From positions 1-12,612 of the forward strand of contig JASHQT010000273.1 in NCBI GenBank assembly GCA_030039005.1: DNA of 12,612 nucleotides, in the 5' to 3' direction. Shown piece after piece: positions 5,876 through 12,612 of the stretch (position 1 is its first letter; each line of letters starts with the position of its first letter). The notes beneath the pieces were generated by a model. That model did no database searches. It saw nothing but the letters and a program-made list of their open reading frames with translations, and had not been told where the DNA came from. This DNA comes from Bryobacteraceae bacterium (GTDB lineage Bacteria; Acidobacteriota; Terriglobia; Bryobacterales; Bryobacteraceae). A program made the position numbers and the translations under genes.

Positions 5876-7339
5876 ATGTTACGCTGGAATTACAGCATGC
5901 TACTGCGGGATTCTTTCTTTGGCCAGAAGTTTGCGATCACGGAGCACGACCTGGAATCCTATTTATCCGAAGCGCTCGCAGCCGGCGGCGACTACGCGGA
6001 CCTGTATTTCGAATACCTCGCCACCAGCCAGTTAAGCATCGACGAATCCATCGTGAAGAGTGCCGTGCAAGGCGTCTCGCTCGGCGTTGGCGTCCGCGTA
6101 ATTTCGGGCGAGCGCACGGGCTATGCCTACAGCGACGATTTGAGTCCCGAGAAAATCCGCAAGGCCGCTCGCGTGGCGGCGTGTATCGCCAACGGTCCTT
6201 CCAAGGTCGATAAAACAGGCTTCGTGCGAAATGGCAAGAACGGCTCGCGCGATCTTTATCCTGTGGTCACACCGCCCAGCGAGACCATGCTGGCCGAGCG
6301 CGTGGAACTGGTGAAACGGGCCGATCGCGCCGCCCGCGCCGCCGACACCCGGGTCTTCCAGGTGCAAGCCACCTATGCCGACAATCTGCGCCAGGTGTTG
6401 GTAGCCACCAGCGACGGCGTCCTCAGCATGGACCGGCAGCCGCTGGCCCGCCTGGGCATCTCGGTTCTGGCGCGCGAAGGCGACGGCATCCCTCAGCCCG
6501 GCTACTCGGGCGGCGGCGGACGCGTAGGGCTGGATTTCTTCGAGAACGAGAAGACGCCCGAATATTTCGCGCGCGAAGCCGTGCGCCAGGCTATCGTGCA
6601 ATTGGATGCTGTGCCCGCTCCGGCCGGCGAAATGACAGTCGTTCTCGGCCCCGGATGGCCGGGCGTGCTGCTGCATGAAGCCGTGGGCCATGGGCTGGAA
6701 GCCGATTTCAATCGCAAGAAAGTTTCCGCGTTCAGCGATCGAATCGGCCAACAGGTGGCCAGCCCGCTGTGCACGGTAATTGACGACGGAACGATCCGCA
6801 ACCGCCGAGGCTCACTCAACGTCGACGATGAAGGCGCGGCCACGCAGGAAAACGTCCTCATCGAGAAAGGCGTCCTGCGCGGGTATTTGTACGACAAGCT
6901 TTCCAGCCGTCTGCTGAAATCGGGTTCCACCGGCAGCGGCCGGCGCCAAAGCTACCAGCACATCCCCATGCCGCGCATGACCAACACCTTCATGCTGGCC
7001 GGCGAGAGCGCGCCGGAAGACATCATTCGGTCCACGCAGCGCGGTCTCTATTGCGTCAATTTCGGCGGCGGCCAAGTGGACATCACCAGCGGCAACTTCG
7101 TCTTCAAGGCCTCGGAAAGTTATCTGATCGAGGACGGCCACATCACGCGGCCGGTCCGCGGCGCCATGCTCACCGGCAACGGCCCGGAAGCCATGAAGCG
7201 CGTGAGCATGGTGGGGCACGACTTGAAGCTCGACGAAGGCATCGGCACGTGCGGCAAGCAAGGACAGGACGTACCTGTCGGCGTGGGCATTCCCACTGTC
7301 AAAATCGATGGCATGACCGTGGGCGGCACGGCGAAGTAA
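5876..7339 (+). CDS. tldD: Metalloprotease TldD
   Basis: A 487-aa protein, close to E. coli TldD (481 aa). The zinc-site motif HEAVGH is at residues 267-272 (..GVLLHEAVGHGLEADFNR), and the third-ligand region GTCGKQGQ has its cysteine at residue 459. Other family blocks are DYADLYFEY near residue 40, IDDGT.. with NVDDEGAAT near 305-325, and QSYQHIPMPRMTN near 358. In the family TldD pairs with TldE to form a cytosolic protease that threads unfolded peptides through a narrow channel. It is known to mature microcin B17 and degrade CcdA in E. coli. The active-site residues look intact. The start may instead be the ATG at 5897, which has a TGGAA 7 nt before it and gives a more typical N-terminus. 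It heads a five-gene run; tldE begins 2 nt after its stop. Confidence 0.96.
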   Translation: MLRWNYSMLLRDSFFGQKFAITEHDLESYLSEALAAGGDYADLYFEYLATSQLSIDESIVKSAVQGVSLGVGVRVISGERTGYAYSDDLSPEKIRKAARVAACIANGPSKVDKTGFVRNGKNGSRDLYPVVTPPSETMLAERVELVKRADRAARAADTRVFQVQATYADNLRQVLVATSDGVLSMDRQPLARLGISVLAREGDGIPQPGYSGGGGRVGLDFFENEKTPEYFAREAVRQAIVQLDAVPAPAGEMTVVLGPGWPGVLLHEAVGHGLEADFNRKKVSAFSDRIGQQVASPLCTVIDDGTIRNRRGSLNVDDEGAATQENVLIEKGVLRGYLYDKLSSRLLKSGSTGSGRRQSYQHIPMPRMTNTFMLAGESAPEDIIRSTQRGLYCVNFGGGQVDITSGNFVFKASESYLIEDGHITRPVRGAMLTGNGPEAMKRVSMVGHDLKLDEGIGTCGKQGQDVPVGVGIPTVKIDGMTVGGTAK

Positions 7340-7341
7340 TC

Positions 7342-8685
7342 ATGTTGGACCCGGAACTCGCCCGGCGCACCCTGCGCATGGCTTTAGAGCGCGGCGCCAG
7401 TGATGCCGAATGCACGGTCAGCGAAGGACAGGATTTTTCCGCCCGCGTGCGCATGCGTGCGCTGGAAACTTTGGAGGATGCCGGGTCGCGCGCCGCCGGA
7501 TTGCGCGTCCTGATCGGGAGGCGCGGGGGATCGGCATACACGTCGGACCTGTCGACCGCGGGTCTCAGCCACATGGTCGACTCGGCGCTGGCGCTAGCCG
7601 CCATCGCCACCGAAGATCCGTTCGCCGGGCTGCCCGAGGTCTCCGAGTTAGGCGCGATCGCGGGCGACCTGCAGCTCTATTCGGACGACATCGATCATAT
7701 CGACACGCCAGCGCGCATCCAGGCGGCGCTGGAGGCCGAAGAAGCCGCCCTCTCCGCGGATCCGCGCATCACCAACTCCGAAGGCGCGGCTTTCAGCGCT
7801 TCGAGCGGTCAGCGAATTTTCGCCAACTCGCGCGGATTCCTGGCGAGCTATCGAACCAGTAGCTGCTCGTTACAAGCTACGCCGGTGGCGCGCCAGGGCG
7901 ACGCCATGGAGCGCGACTTCTGGTTTTCCTCCGCGCGCACCCCTTCCCGATTGGACAGCCCGGCCACGGTGGGCCGCCGCGCCGCCGATCGAACCGTGCG
8001 GCGTCTGGGCGCGCGCAAGGTCCCCACCCAAAAAGCGCCTGTGATCTTCGATCCGCTCACCGCGCGCTCCCTGCTCGGCAGCATTTGCGACGCCGTGGAC
8101 GGCGACGCGATCTACCGCAAAGCCTCATTTCTGGCCGGCAAGCTGGGCGAGCGCGTGGCATCAGAGAACGTGACCGTCATCGATGACGGAACCTTGCCCG
8201 GCCTGTTTGGGACCTCGCCGTTCGATGATGAAGGCGTGCCCTCGCGCCGCACCGTGGTGATCGATCGCGGCGTTCTCAAGAGCTATCTGCTGAATACTTA
8301 TACGGCGCGCAAGCTAGGAATGCGTACCACCGGCAGCGCGTCGCGCGGCATCACGGGAAACCCGCGCGTCGGCCACGGCAATTTCTTCCTCGAAAAAGGC
8401 GAGCGCACTCCCGAAGAGATCGTTCGTGGAATTCGCCGTGGGCTGTATGTGACGGAGCTGATCGGAAGTGGCGTGAACATCGTCACCGGCGATTACTCGC
8501 GCGGCGCCGTCGGCCTGTGGATTGAGAACGGCGAGTTCGCGTATCCTGTCTCTGAGGTCACCATCGCGGCGAATCTGCGCGACATGCTCATGGACGTGGA
8601 GGCCCCGGGCTCGGACCTGGAATTTCGAAGCTCGGTGGCGTCGCCGACAATGTTGATCCGGGAGATGACCATCAGTGGGCAGTAA
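7342..8685 (+). CDS. pmbA: TldE/PmbA, non-catalytic partner of TldD
   Basis: A 447-aa protein (E. coli PmbA/TldE is 450 aa). The frame is open upstream, but the ATG at 7342, right after the tldD stop, gives the expected N-terminus MLDPELARRTLRMALERGAS. Family blocks include VIFDPLTARSLLG, the VIDDGTLPGLFGTSPFDDEG region, YLLNTYTARKLGM, TTGSASRG and a SGVNIVTGDYSRGAVGLWIE segment near the end. As expected for TldE there is no HExxxH zinc motif: the position aligned with the TldD site reads VIFDPLTARSL. Known role: forms a heterodimer with TldD, supplying substrate binding but not catalysis. The 2-nt gap to tldD implies translational coupling and equal production of the two subunits. Confidence 0.95.
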   Translation: MLDPELARRTLRMALERGASDAECTVSEGQDFSARVRMRALETLEDAGSRAAGLRVLIGRRGGSAYTSDLSTAGLSHMVDSALALAAIATEDPFAGLPEVSELGAIAGDLQLYSDDIDHIDTPARIQAALEAEEAALSADPRITNSEGAAFSASSGQRIFANSRGFLASYRTSSCSLQATPVARQGDAMERDFWFSSARTPSRLDSPATVGRRAADRTVRRLGARKVPTQKAPVIFDPLTARSLLGSICDAVDGDAIYRKASFLAGKLGERVASENVTVIDDGTLPGLFGTSPFDDEGVPSRRTVVIDRGVLKSYLLNTYTARKLGMRTTGSASRGITGNPRVGHGNFFLEKGERTPEEIVRGIRRGLYVTELIGSGVNIVTGDYSRGAVGLWIENGEFAYPVSEVTIAANLRDMLMDVEAPGSDLEFRSSVASPTMLIREMTISGQ

Positions 8686-9100
8686 AATCGCCGTTCTCGC
8701 CGTCGCGGTAGCTGTGGCTGGCGGATTACTGTGGCTCGTCAGCCGGCCCAAGCCAGCCGGAACTAACGCCCCCATCTCGGCCGACGCCAAGGCTTACGTT
8801 CGCAACCTGCAGTTGAGCGACGTCAGCATGAAAGCCACCGAGAGCTACGTCGGTCAAACGGTGACTGAGATCCAGGGCAAGATCGCGAATGCGGGCGACC
8901 GGACGATCCGGCACGCCGATGTGACTTGCGTCTTCTACAATTCCTACGGCGAGGTGATTCTGCGCGAGCGCGTGCCCATCATCGTCGCCGGCCTCAAACC
9001 CGGCGAGACCCGGTCTTTCCGGCTGCCGTTCGATGACATTCCCGGCGGATGGAACAACCAGATGCCGCAATTGGTGATCGCGGGCATCGAGTTTTCCTGA
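8675..9100 (+). CDS. Membrane-anchored FxLYD/DUF2393-like protein
   Basis: A 141-aa protein. The GTG start at 8675 overlaps the end of tldE by 11 nt, with GGGAG 10 nt upstream. Residues ~5-23 are a single hydrophobic segment (IAVLAVAVAVAGGLLWLV) followed by SRPK, so the rest probably faces the cell exterior or periplasm. The remainder is beta-rich: TEIQGKIANAGDRTIRHADV, TCVFYNSYGEVI, ERVPII and LKPGETRSFRLPF. This recalls FxLYD or DUF2393 domains, small immunoglobulin-like folds of unknown function in bacterial surface proteins. Here the name-giving F-x-L-Y-D reads VFYNSYG. The family call is by pattern only. The overlap with tldE suggests co-expression; a functional link with TldD/E is unproven. 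Confidence 0.75.
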   Translation: MGSKIAVLAVAVAVAGGLLWLVSRPKPAGTNAPISADAKAYVRNLQLSDVSMKATESYVGQTVTEIQGKIANAGDRTIRHADVTCVFYNSYGEVILRERVPIIVAGLKPGETRSFRLPFDDIPGGWNNQMPQLVIAGIEFS

Positions 9101-9435
9101 TGGCCCGCATTCTGGTGGTGGAAGACGACACCAGCCAGTTAGAAATTCGCAGACAAATTCTGGAGCACGCCGGCTACGAAGTGGTCGCCGCGCGGGATGC
9201 AGCGCAGGCATTGGAGCGCTGGGAGGGATGTTCGGTGGTGGTGATGGATCTGCGTTTGCCCGAGCCCGAAGATGGCGCGCGCCTGATTCAAGCGCTGACC
9301 GGCAAGACTCGCATCATCGTGCTATCGGGCGGGCAAGTGGATCCGGAGCTGCCGGTGGACGAGGTGCTCACCAAGCCCTGCCCGTCCCGGCGGCTGCTCG
9401 AGTGCATTGGCAAATGGACCTCCGCGTCAAAGTAA
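9100..9435 (+). CDS. Stand-alone response regulator receiver domain protein
   Basis: An 111-aa single-domain protein. Its ATG at 9100 overlaps the previous stop by one base (TGATG), which decides this start over a longer in-frame ATG at 9049. The receiver signature is complete: acidic pocket Glu8-Asp9-Asp10 after ILVV, phospho-acceptor Asp50 in VVVMDLRLP, Ser76 in IIVLSGG and Lys92 in VLTKP. There is no output domain, so it probably acts by protein contact, like CheY or Spo0F, or as a phosphate sink. No histidine kinase or phosphotransfer gene is in the window. Its place between the FxLYD-like gene and DUF167 in a tight run implies co-expression with tldDE. Confidence 0.92.
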   Translation: MARILVVEDDTSQLEIRRQILEHAGYEVVAARDAAQALERWEGCSVVVMDLRLPEPEDGARLIQALTGKTRIIVLSGGQVDPELPVDEVLTKPCPSRRLLECIGKWTSASK

Positions 9436-9638
9436 TTCCGAAGAGCTCCAAAACCGAATTGGCGGGCTATCTGGCGGACGGGACGTGGAAGATCAAAATC
9501 GCCGCCGCGCCCGAAAAAGGCAAAGCGAATCGCGCGCTGATCGATTTTCTTGCCGCACACCTCAACGTGGCGAAGAGCCGCATTCGCATTACGTCCGGGG
9601 AGACGTCGCCACGGAAACGGATCCACGTGGATGCATGA
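9414..9638 (+). CDS. DUF167 (YggU family) protein
   Basis: A 74-aa protein from the ATG at 9414, which overlaps the response-regulator gene by 22 nt in another frame. It matches the DUF167 pattern: VKVIPKSSKTEL at the start, WKIKIAAAPEKGKANRALI in the middle, FLAAHLNV, then RIRITSGETSPRKRIHV. The central P-x-(D/E)-(G/K)-K-A-N block is the family hallmark. E. coli YggU is about 96 aa; many family members are 70-100 aa. Function is unknown; a small alpha/beta fold has been solved for family members. Its last 50 nt overlap the 3' end of lgt on the other strand. Confidence 0.9.
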   Translation: MDLRVKVIPKSSKTELAGYLADGTWKIKIAAAPEKGKANRALIDFLAAHLNVAKSRIRITSGETSPRKRIHVDA

Positions 9639-10404
9639 ACTCGCCGCGCAGCAGGACCAGCATGGCAATGCCGGCCGCCAGCGTCACCAGCGAAATCCAT
9701 TGCGTATAGGAAAGGCCGAAGTGCAGGCCCTGTTCGTGGAAGCGGAAAAATTCGATTCCGAAGCGGGCGATCGAATATAACGCAAGGTACCAGCCTAGAA
9801 TCGCGCCGGCCGTGTGCTTCTTGCGGAGCCGGTAATACAAGAAAGCGAAAATCAGCGCGTCGGCGAAGCATTCATAAAGCTGCGTGGGATGCATCGGAAT
9901 GCCCAGAGGAACGCCCGTCAGATCGGCGGCGGCCGGGTTGTGGAACGTCACCGCCCAAGGCACGTGCGTCGGAATGCCATAGCAGCAGCCGGCGGAGAAA
10001 CATCCGATACGCCCGATGGCCTGCCCGAGCGCGATGCCGGGCGCGAAGACATCGCAGGTGGCGAGCAGCGGTAAATGCTGGCGGCGCATATAGAGAATTG
10101 CCGTGATGAACGCGACTACAAACCCTCCCTGGTAGACGCCAGCGGCTTGCAGCGTGCTCAGGGAAAACAGTGATTTCGGATCGTTCCAATAAGTCGGGAA
10201 ATCGAACAGGACCATGAACAGCTTCGCGCCCGCGAGCCCGGCAAGGGCGCAATAAATGGCCAGGTTCATGATCAATTCGTGCGGCAGGCTGGCGCGTTTG
10301 GCCAAACGGATGGTGATCCACAGCGCGGCCAGAAACGCGATCGCCACCAGCGTTCCGTAGGTCGGAATAAAGAAACTACCGATCGATATTAGCTTCGGAA
10401 ACAT
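9589..10404 (-). CDS. lgt: Phosphatidylglycerol--prolipoprotein diacylglyceryl transferase
   Basis: A 271-aa protein with about seven hydrophobic segments. Lgt transfers diacylglycerol from phosphatidylglycerol to the lipobox cysteine of prolipoproteins in the inner membrane. Family marks: IPTYGTLVAI near residue 13, YQGGF at 91-95, the signature GRIGCFSAGCCYG at 131-143, HPTQLYE at 182-188 and ARFGIEFFR at 213-221. Compared with E. coli Lgt, the signature Asn is Cys135 and the H-G-G motif reads Y-Q-G-G. Such 'GRIGCF..GCCYG' versions occur in several phyla, so this is probably a functional variant. The ATG at 10404 has AGAGAG (10413-10408) 3 nt upstream within a longer purine run, and lies inside the lspA end (29-nt overlap). 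The C-terminal tail (~residues 255-271) overlaps the DUF167 gene on the opposite strand. Confidence 0.95.
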   Translation of the reverse strand: MFPKLISIGSFFIPTYGTLVAIAFLAALWITIRLAKRASLPHELIMNLAIYCALAGLAGAKLFMVLFDFPTYWNDPKSLFSLSTLQAAGVYQGGFVVAFITAILYMRRQHLPLLATCDVFAPGIALGQAIGRIGCFSAGCCYGIPTHVPWAVTFHNPAAADLTGVPLGIPMHPTQLYECFADALIFAFLYYRLRKKHTAGAILGWYLALYSIARFGIEFFRFHEQGLHFGLSYTQWISLVTLAAGIAMLVLLRGEFMHPRGSVSVATSPRT

Positions 10405-10891
10405 GGCTCTCTCTTCGCTCCTTGGCCCGCCACATGTCCAACAAAAGCAGGCAAGCGCCGATGGTGACGGCGCTGTCGGCGACGTTAAACGCCGGAAAAT
10501 AATGCAGGCCGGCGTGCACTTCGATGAAATCGGTGACCGTGCCGGTTACAATTCGATCATACAAGTTTCCGCAAGCTCCGCCCAGAATGAAGGCGAGAGC
10601 GGTCCGCAGGATCGGATCGCGCTCGATCGCGGGACGCAACAGCATGGCCGAAATGGCCACCAGCACCACAGCCGAAAAGCCGATCAACAGAGCGTTGCGC
10701 CAGGCGCCGGAAGCGTCCGCGAGCAGGCCGAATGCGATGCCGGGATTCTCGACATGAACAATATTGAACAGCCCGGGGATCAGCGTAATGGAATCGTTCA
10801 GCGACAAGTGCATTTGGATCGCTTCCTTGGTCAAACGATCCAGGACGACGACGAGCGCCGCGATCAGGAATGGAAACAGCTTGCGGATCAC
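10376..10891 (-). CDS. lspA: Lipoprotein signal peptidase (signal peptidase II)
   Basis: A 171-aa membrane protein that cleaves the signal peptide of diacylglyceryl-modified prolipoproteins. It has four hydrophobic segments and the family blocks LDRLTK (17-22), VENPGIAFGL (47-56) and ACGNLYDRIVTGTVTDFIEV with Asp121. The block FPAFNVADS carries Asp139; Asp121 and Asp139 correspond to the catalytic aspartate pair. I chose the GTG at 10891: it overlaps the ileS stop by four bases (GTGA) and gives the usual short N-terminus MIRKLFPFLIAALVVVLD. In-frame ATGs at 10912 and 10921 would add seven or ten residues. The gene sits between ileS and lgt, overlapping both, so the three are most likely co-transcribed and coupled. 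Confidence 0.95.
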   Translation of the reverse strand: MIRKLFPFLIAALVVVLDRLTKEAIQMHLSLNDSITLIPGLFNIVHVENPGIAFGLLADASGAWRNALLIGFSAVVLVAISAMLLRPAIERDPILRTALAFILGGACGNLYDRIVTGTVTDFIEVHAGLHYFPAFNVADSAVTIGACLLLLDMWRAKERRESHVSEANIDR

Positions 10892-12612
10892 GATTGAATC
10901 GCTTCGCTGCATGCCACGCACAGCGTGGGGAATTCGGGATTGCGGCCGACATCCAGCGTATACTTCCAGCAGCGTTCACATTTGGCGCCGTGCGCGCGCT
11001 GGATTTCGATCGCGAGTCCTTCGTGAGCGCGCTCCAGAAGCTCCACCTGAGACACGATAAACGTAGCCGGCAAATCGGCGGCATATTCGCGTAGCAACGG
11101 GTAAAGATCGGGGCCGGCGATGAGAACAACGCGCGCTTCGAGTGATTTTCCGATTCTTTTTTCCACTTGCCGCGCCACTTCGAGCGGTTTTAACACCTGG
11201 TCGCGAACCGCCATCAGCTTGTCCCAGTTCGCGAGTCGCTCGCGCCGTACGGCCGTGATCCCCTGGGTCACTTCTTCCGGCGCGGGCAGTAGCGCCAGGT
11301 GCACGCTTTCGGGACTGCCGGCGGGTTTACACAAAAAGCTCCAGGCTTCTTCGCAGGTGAAGGACAACAACGGCGCGAGCAACCGGACCAGGGCATAGAC
11401 GATCCGATGGATGGCGGTCTGCGCCGCGCGTCGCGAGTGTGACTTCGGACCGGCGGTATACAGGCGATCCTTGACGATATCCACCCAAACCGCGCTCAAA
11501 TCCGTGGCGGCAAAATCATACACCGCGCGGTACACCTTATGGAACGCGTATTCGTCATACCAGGCGCGGCATTTTGCGACTAATTCTTCTGTTTTTACCA
11601 GAATCCACTGATCGATTTCCGGCAATTCCAGGAACGGAACTGCGTCCGTAGCTGGATTGAAATCATATAGGTTTCCGAGCGAATTGCGGAAGACTTTGTT
11701 GCGCAGGTCCACGTAGGCTTCGCTCAGCCGCTTCAGGATGGTATCGGAAAGCCGGACGTCTTCGACGAAATCCACCGACGAAACCCACAGGCGCAGCACA
11801 TCGGCGCCGTATTTCTTGATAACCTCCTCGGGTTCCACGCCGATGCCTTTCGATTTCGACATGGCGCGACCTTGTTCATCGAGCGTCCATCCGTTGGTCG
11901 CGCACTCGCGATAGGGCGCCGCACCTTTGAGCGCCACTCCCACGAGCAGCGAGCTGTGGAACCAGCCGCGGTATTGATCGCCGCCTTCCAGATACATATT
12001 CGACGGCCACGGCAGCTTGTTTTCGGGCGTCAACACGGCTAGGTGGCTGGCGCCGGAATCGAACCAGACGTCCAAAATGTCGCTCTCTTTGCGGAACTCA
12101 CGCCCGCCGCAGCGCGCGCAGACCGCCCCATCACCGATTAACTCGACGGCCGAACGCTCGTACCACACATCGGCGGTGTGCTCGCGAAACAGATCCACCA
12201 CATGATCCAGAACTTTGCGATCGGTCATCGGCTCCTGGCAGTTTTCGCAATAGAACGCGATGATCGGTACGCCCCACACACGCTGCCGCGAGATGCACCA
12301 ATCCGGGCGTGTGGCGATCATGTTGGACATGCGCTCTTCACCCCAACTGGGCATCCACTTCACGTCTTGGATCGCTTTGAGCGTGCGCGCGCGGAGATCG
12401 TTGCGGTCCATTCCCACGAACCATTGTTCGGTGGCGCGGAAAATCGTGGAATTATGGCAGCGCCAGCAATGCGGATAACTGTGCTTGATCTTTTCCTCGC
12501 CCAGCAGAGCGCCGCGCGATTTGAGAATTTCGGTGACGATGGGATTGGCTTGCCAGACGGTTTTGCCGATGATCTCCTCGGGCAGACGGCCGGCCGCGCC
12601 TTCGGCGTGATA
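10888..12612 (-). CDS. ileS: Isoleucyl-tRNA synthetase, C-terminal part (partial)
   Basis: The frame is open from the right edge to the stop at 10888 (574 residues, roughly the C-terminal 60% of a ~930-aa enzyme). The HIGH motif and most of the editing domain lie beyond the edge. Visible blocks in order: HSYPHCWRC and ATEQWFVGMD, WCISRQRVWGVPI, YCENCQ, SDILDVWFDSGASH, and the KMSKS loop as GRAMSKSKG (11845-11865; the first Lys is Ala, the second, catalytic Lys is kept). Then come YGADVLRLWVSSVDF, the anticodon-binding domain and a C-terminal zinc finger with four cysteines (CERCWKY...TLCVACSEAI). The enzyme charges tRNA-Ile in the cytosol. The C-terminal zinc finger marks the common bacterial form of IleS. 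It overlaps lspA by four bases; ileS-lspA is a conserved pair in many bacteria. Confidence 0.97.
   Translation of the reverse strand, partial: YHAEGAAGRLPEEIIGKTVWQANPIVTEILKSRGALLGEEKIKHSYPHCWRCHNSTIFRATEQWFVGMDRNDLRARTLKAIQDVKWMPSWGEERMSNMIATRPDWCISRQRVWGVPIIAFYCENCQEPMTDRKVLDHVVDLFREHTADVWYERSAVELIGDGAVCARCGGREFRKESDILDVWFDSGASHLAVLTPENKLPWPSNMYLEGGDQYRGWFHSSLLVGVALKGAAPYRECATNGWTLDEQGRAMSKSKGIGVEPEEVIKKYGADVLRLWVSSVDFVEDVRLSDTILKRLSEAYVDLRNKVFRNSLGNLYDFNPATDAVPFLELPEIDQWILVKTEELVAKCRAWYDEYAFHKVYRAVYDFAATDLSAVWVDIVKDRLYTAGPKSHSRRAAQTAIHRIVYALVRLLAPLLSFTCEEAWSFLCKPAGSPESVHLALLPAPEEVTQGITAVRRERLANWDKLMAVRDQVLKPLEVARQVEKRIGKSLEARVVLIAGPDLYPLLREYAADLPATFIVSQVELLERAHEGLAIEIQRAHGAKCERCWKYTLDVGRNPEFPTLCVACSEAIQS

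Noticed and set aside
7051..7341. 97-residue N-terminal extension of the tldE frame
   Set aside because: It overlaps the end of tldD in another frame and is Arg/His-rich. The ATG at 7342 gives the family-typical start.
5876..8685. RiPP biosynthetic cluster around tldD/tldE
   Set aside because: No precursor peptide, cyclodehydratase, radical SAM enzyme or transporter is visible; tldDE are common housekeeping genes.
9049..9099. Longer start for the response regulator
   Set aside because: The extra 17 residues lie inside the previous gene and do not belong to a receiver domain; the ATG at 9100 precedes the first beta strand as expected.
11845..11865. Damaged KMSKS motif in ileS (AMSKS)
   Set aside because: Only the first Lys is replaced, which is common in synthetases; the catalytic second Lys and all other blocks are intact.

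Overview
The window looks like chromosomal DNA from a high-GC acidobacterium, probably of the Solibacter/Bryobacter branch. The main evidence is a gene of the TIGR03435 type (3104-3931 minus), a secreted family known as greatly expanded in Candidatus Solibacter. High GC, frequent GTG starts and short repeats in the gene gaps fit this. No RNA gene, CRISPR array, insertion sequence, prophage or defence island is visible. Most genes are ordinary housekeeping genes.

Left part (1-3931), all minus strand: the 5' part of a gene that looks like a circularly permuted ATP-grasp / glutathionylspermidine-synthase-like protein (runs off the left edge); a complete three-part Ada DNA-alkylation repair protein and regulator; a secreted DUF3108 protein; and the secreted TIGR03435 protein. 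Middle (3932-5875): a divergent gap with a GC-rich hairpin and five tandem copies of a 43-bp repeat. It is followed on the plus strand by a polytopic membrane protein resembling GT-C glycosyltransferases. Further copies of the same repeat lie in the gaps at about 3014 and 5771, so the family occupies three consecutive gene gaps.

Right part, plus strand (5876-9638): a tight five-gene run made of tldD, tldE/pmbA, a membrane-anchored FxLYD/DUF2393-like protein, a stand-alone response-regulator receiver domain and a DUF167 (YggU) protein. Spacings run from +2 nt to a 22-nt overlap. TldD and TldE normally form a heterodimeric zinc protease. The smaller genes are probably co-translated, but a shared function is only an inference.

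Right part, minus strand (9589-12612): ileS (3' part, enters from the right edge), lspA and lgt, each overlapping the next. Lgt attaches diacylglycerol to prolipoproteins and LspA then removes their signal peptide, so these two neighbours act in sequence. The two right-hand runs converge, and the ends of the DUF167 gene and lgt overlap by 50 bp.

No clearly new multi-gene system could be established. The strongest candidates for a second look are the repeat family with its decay gradient, the operon joining TldD/E to a receiver domain, and the 50-bp coding overlap at the convergent ends.
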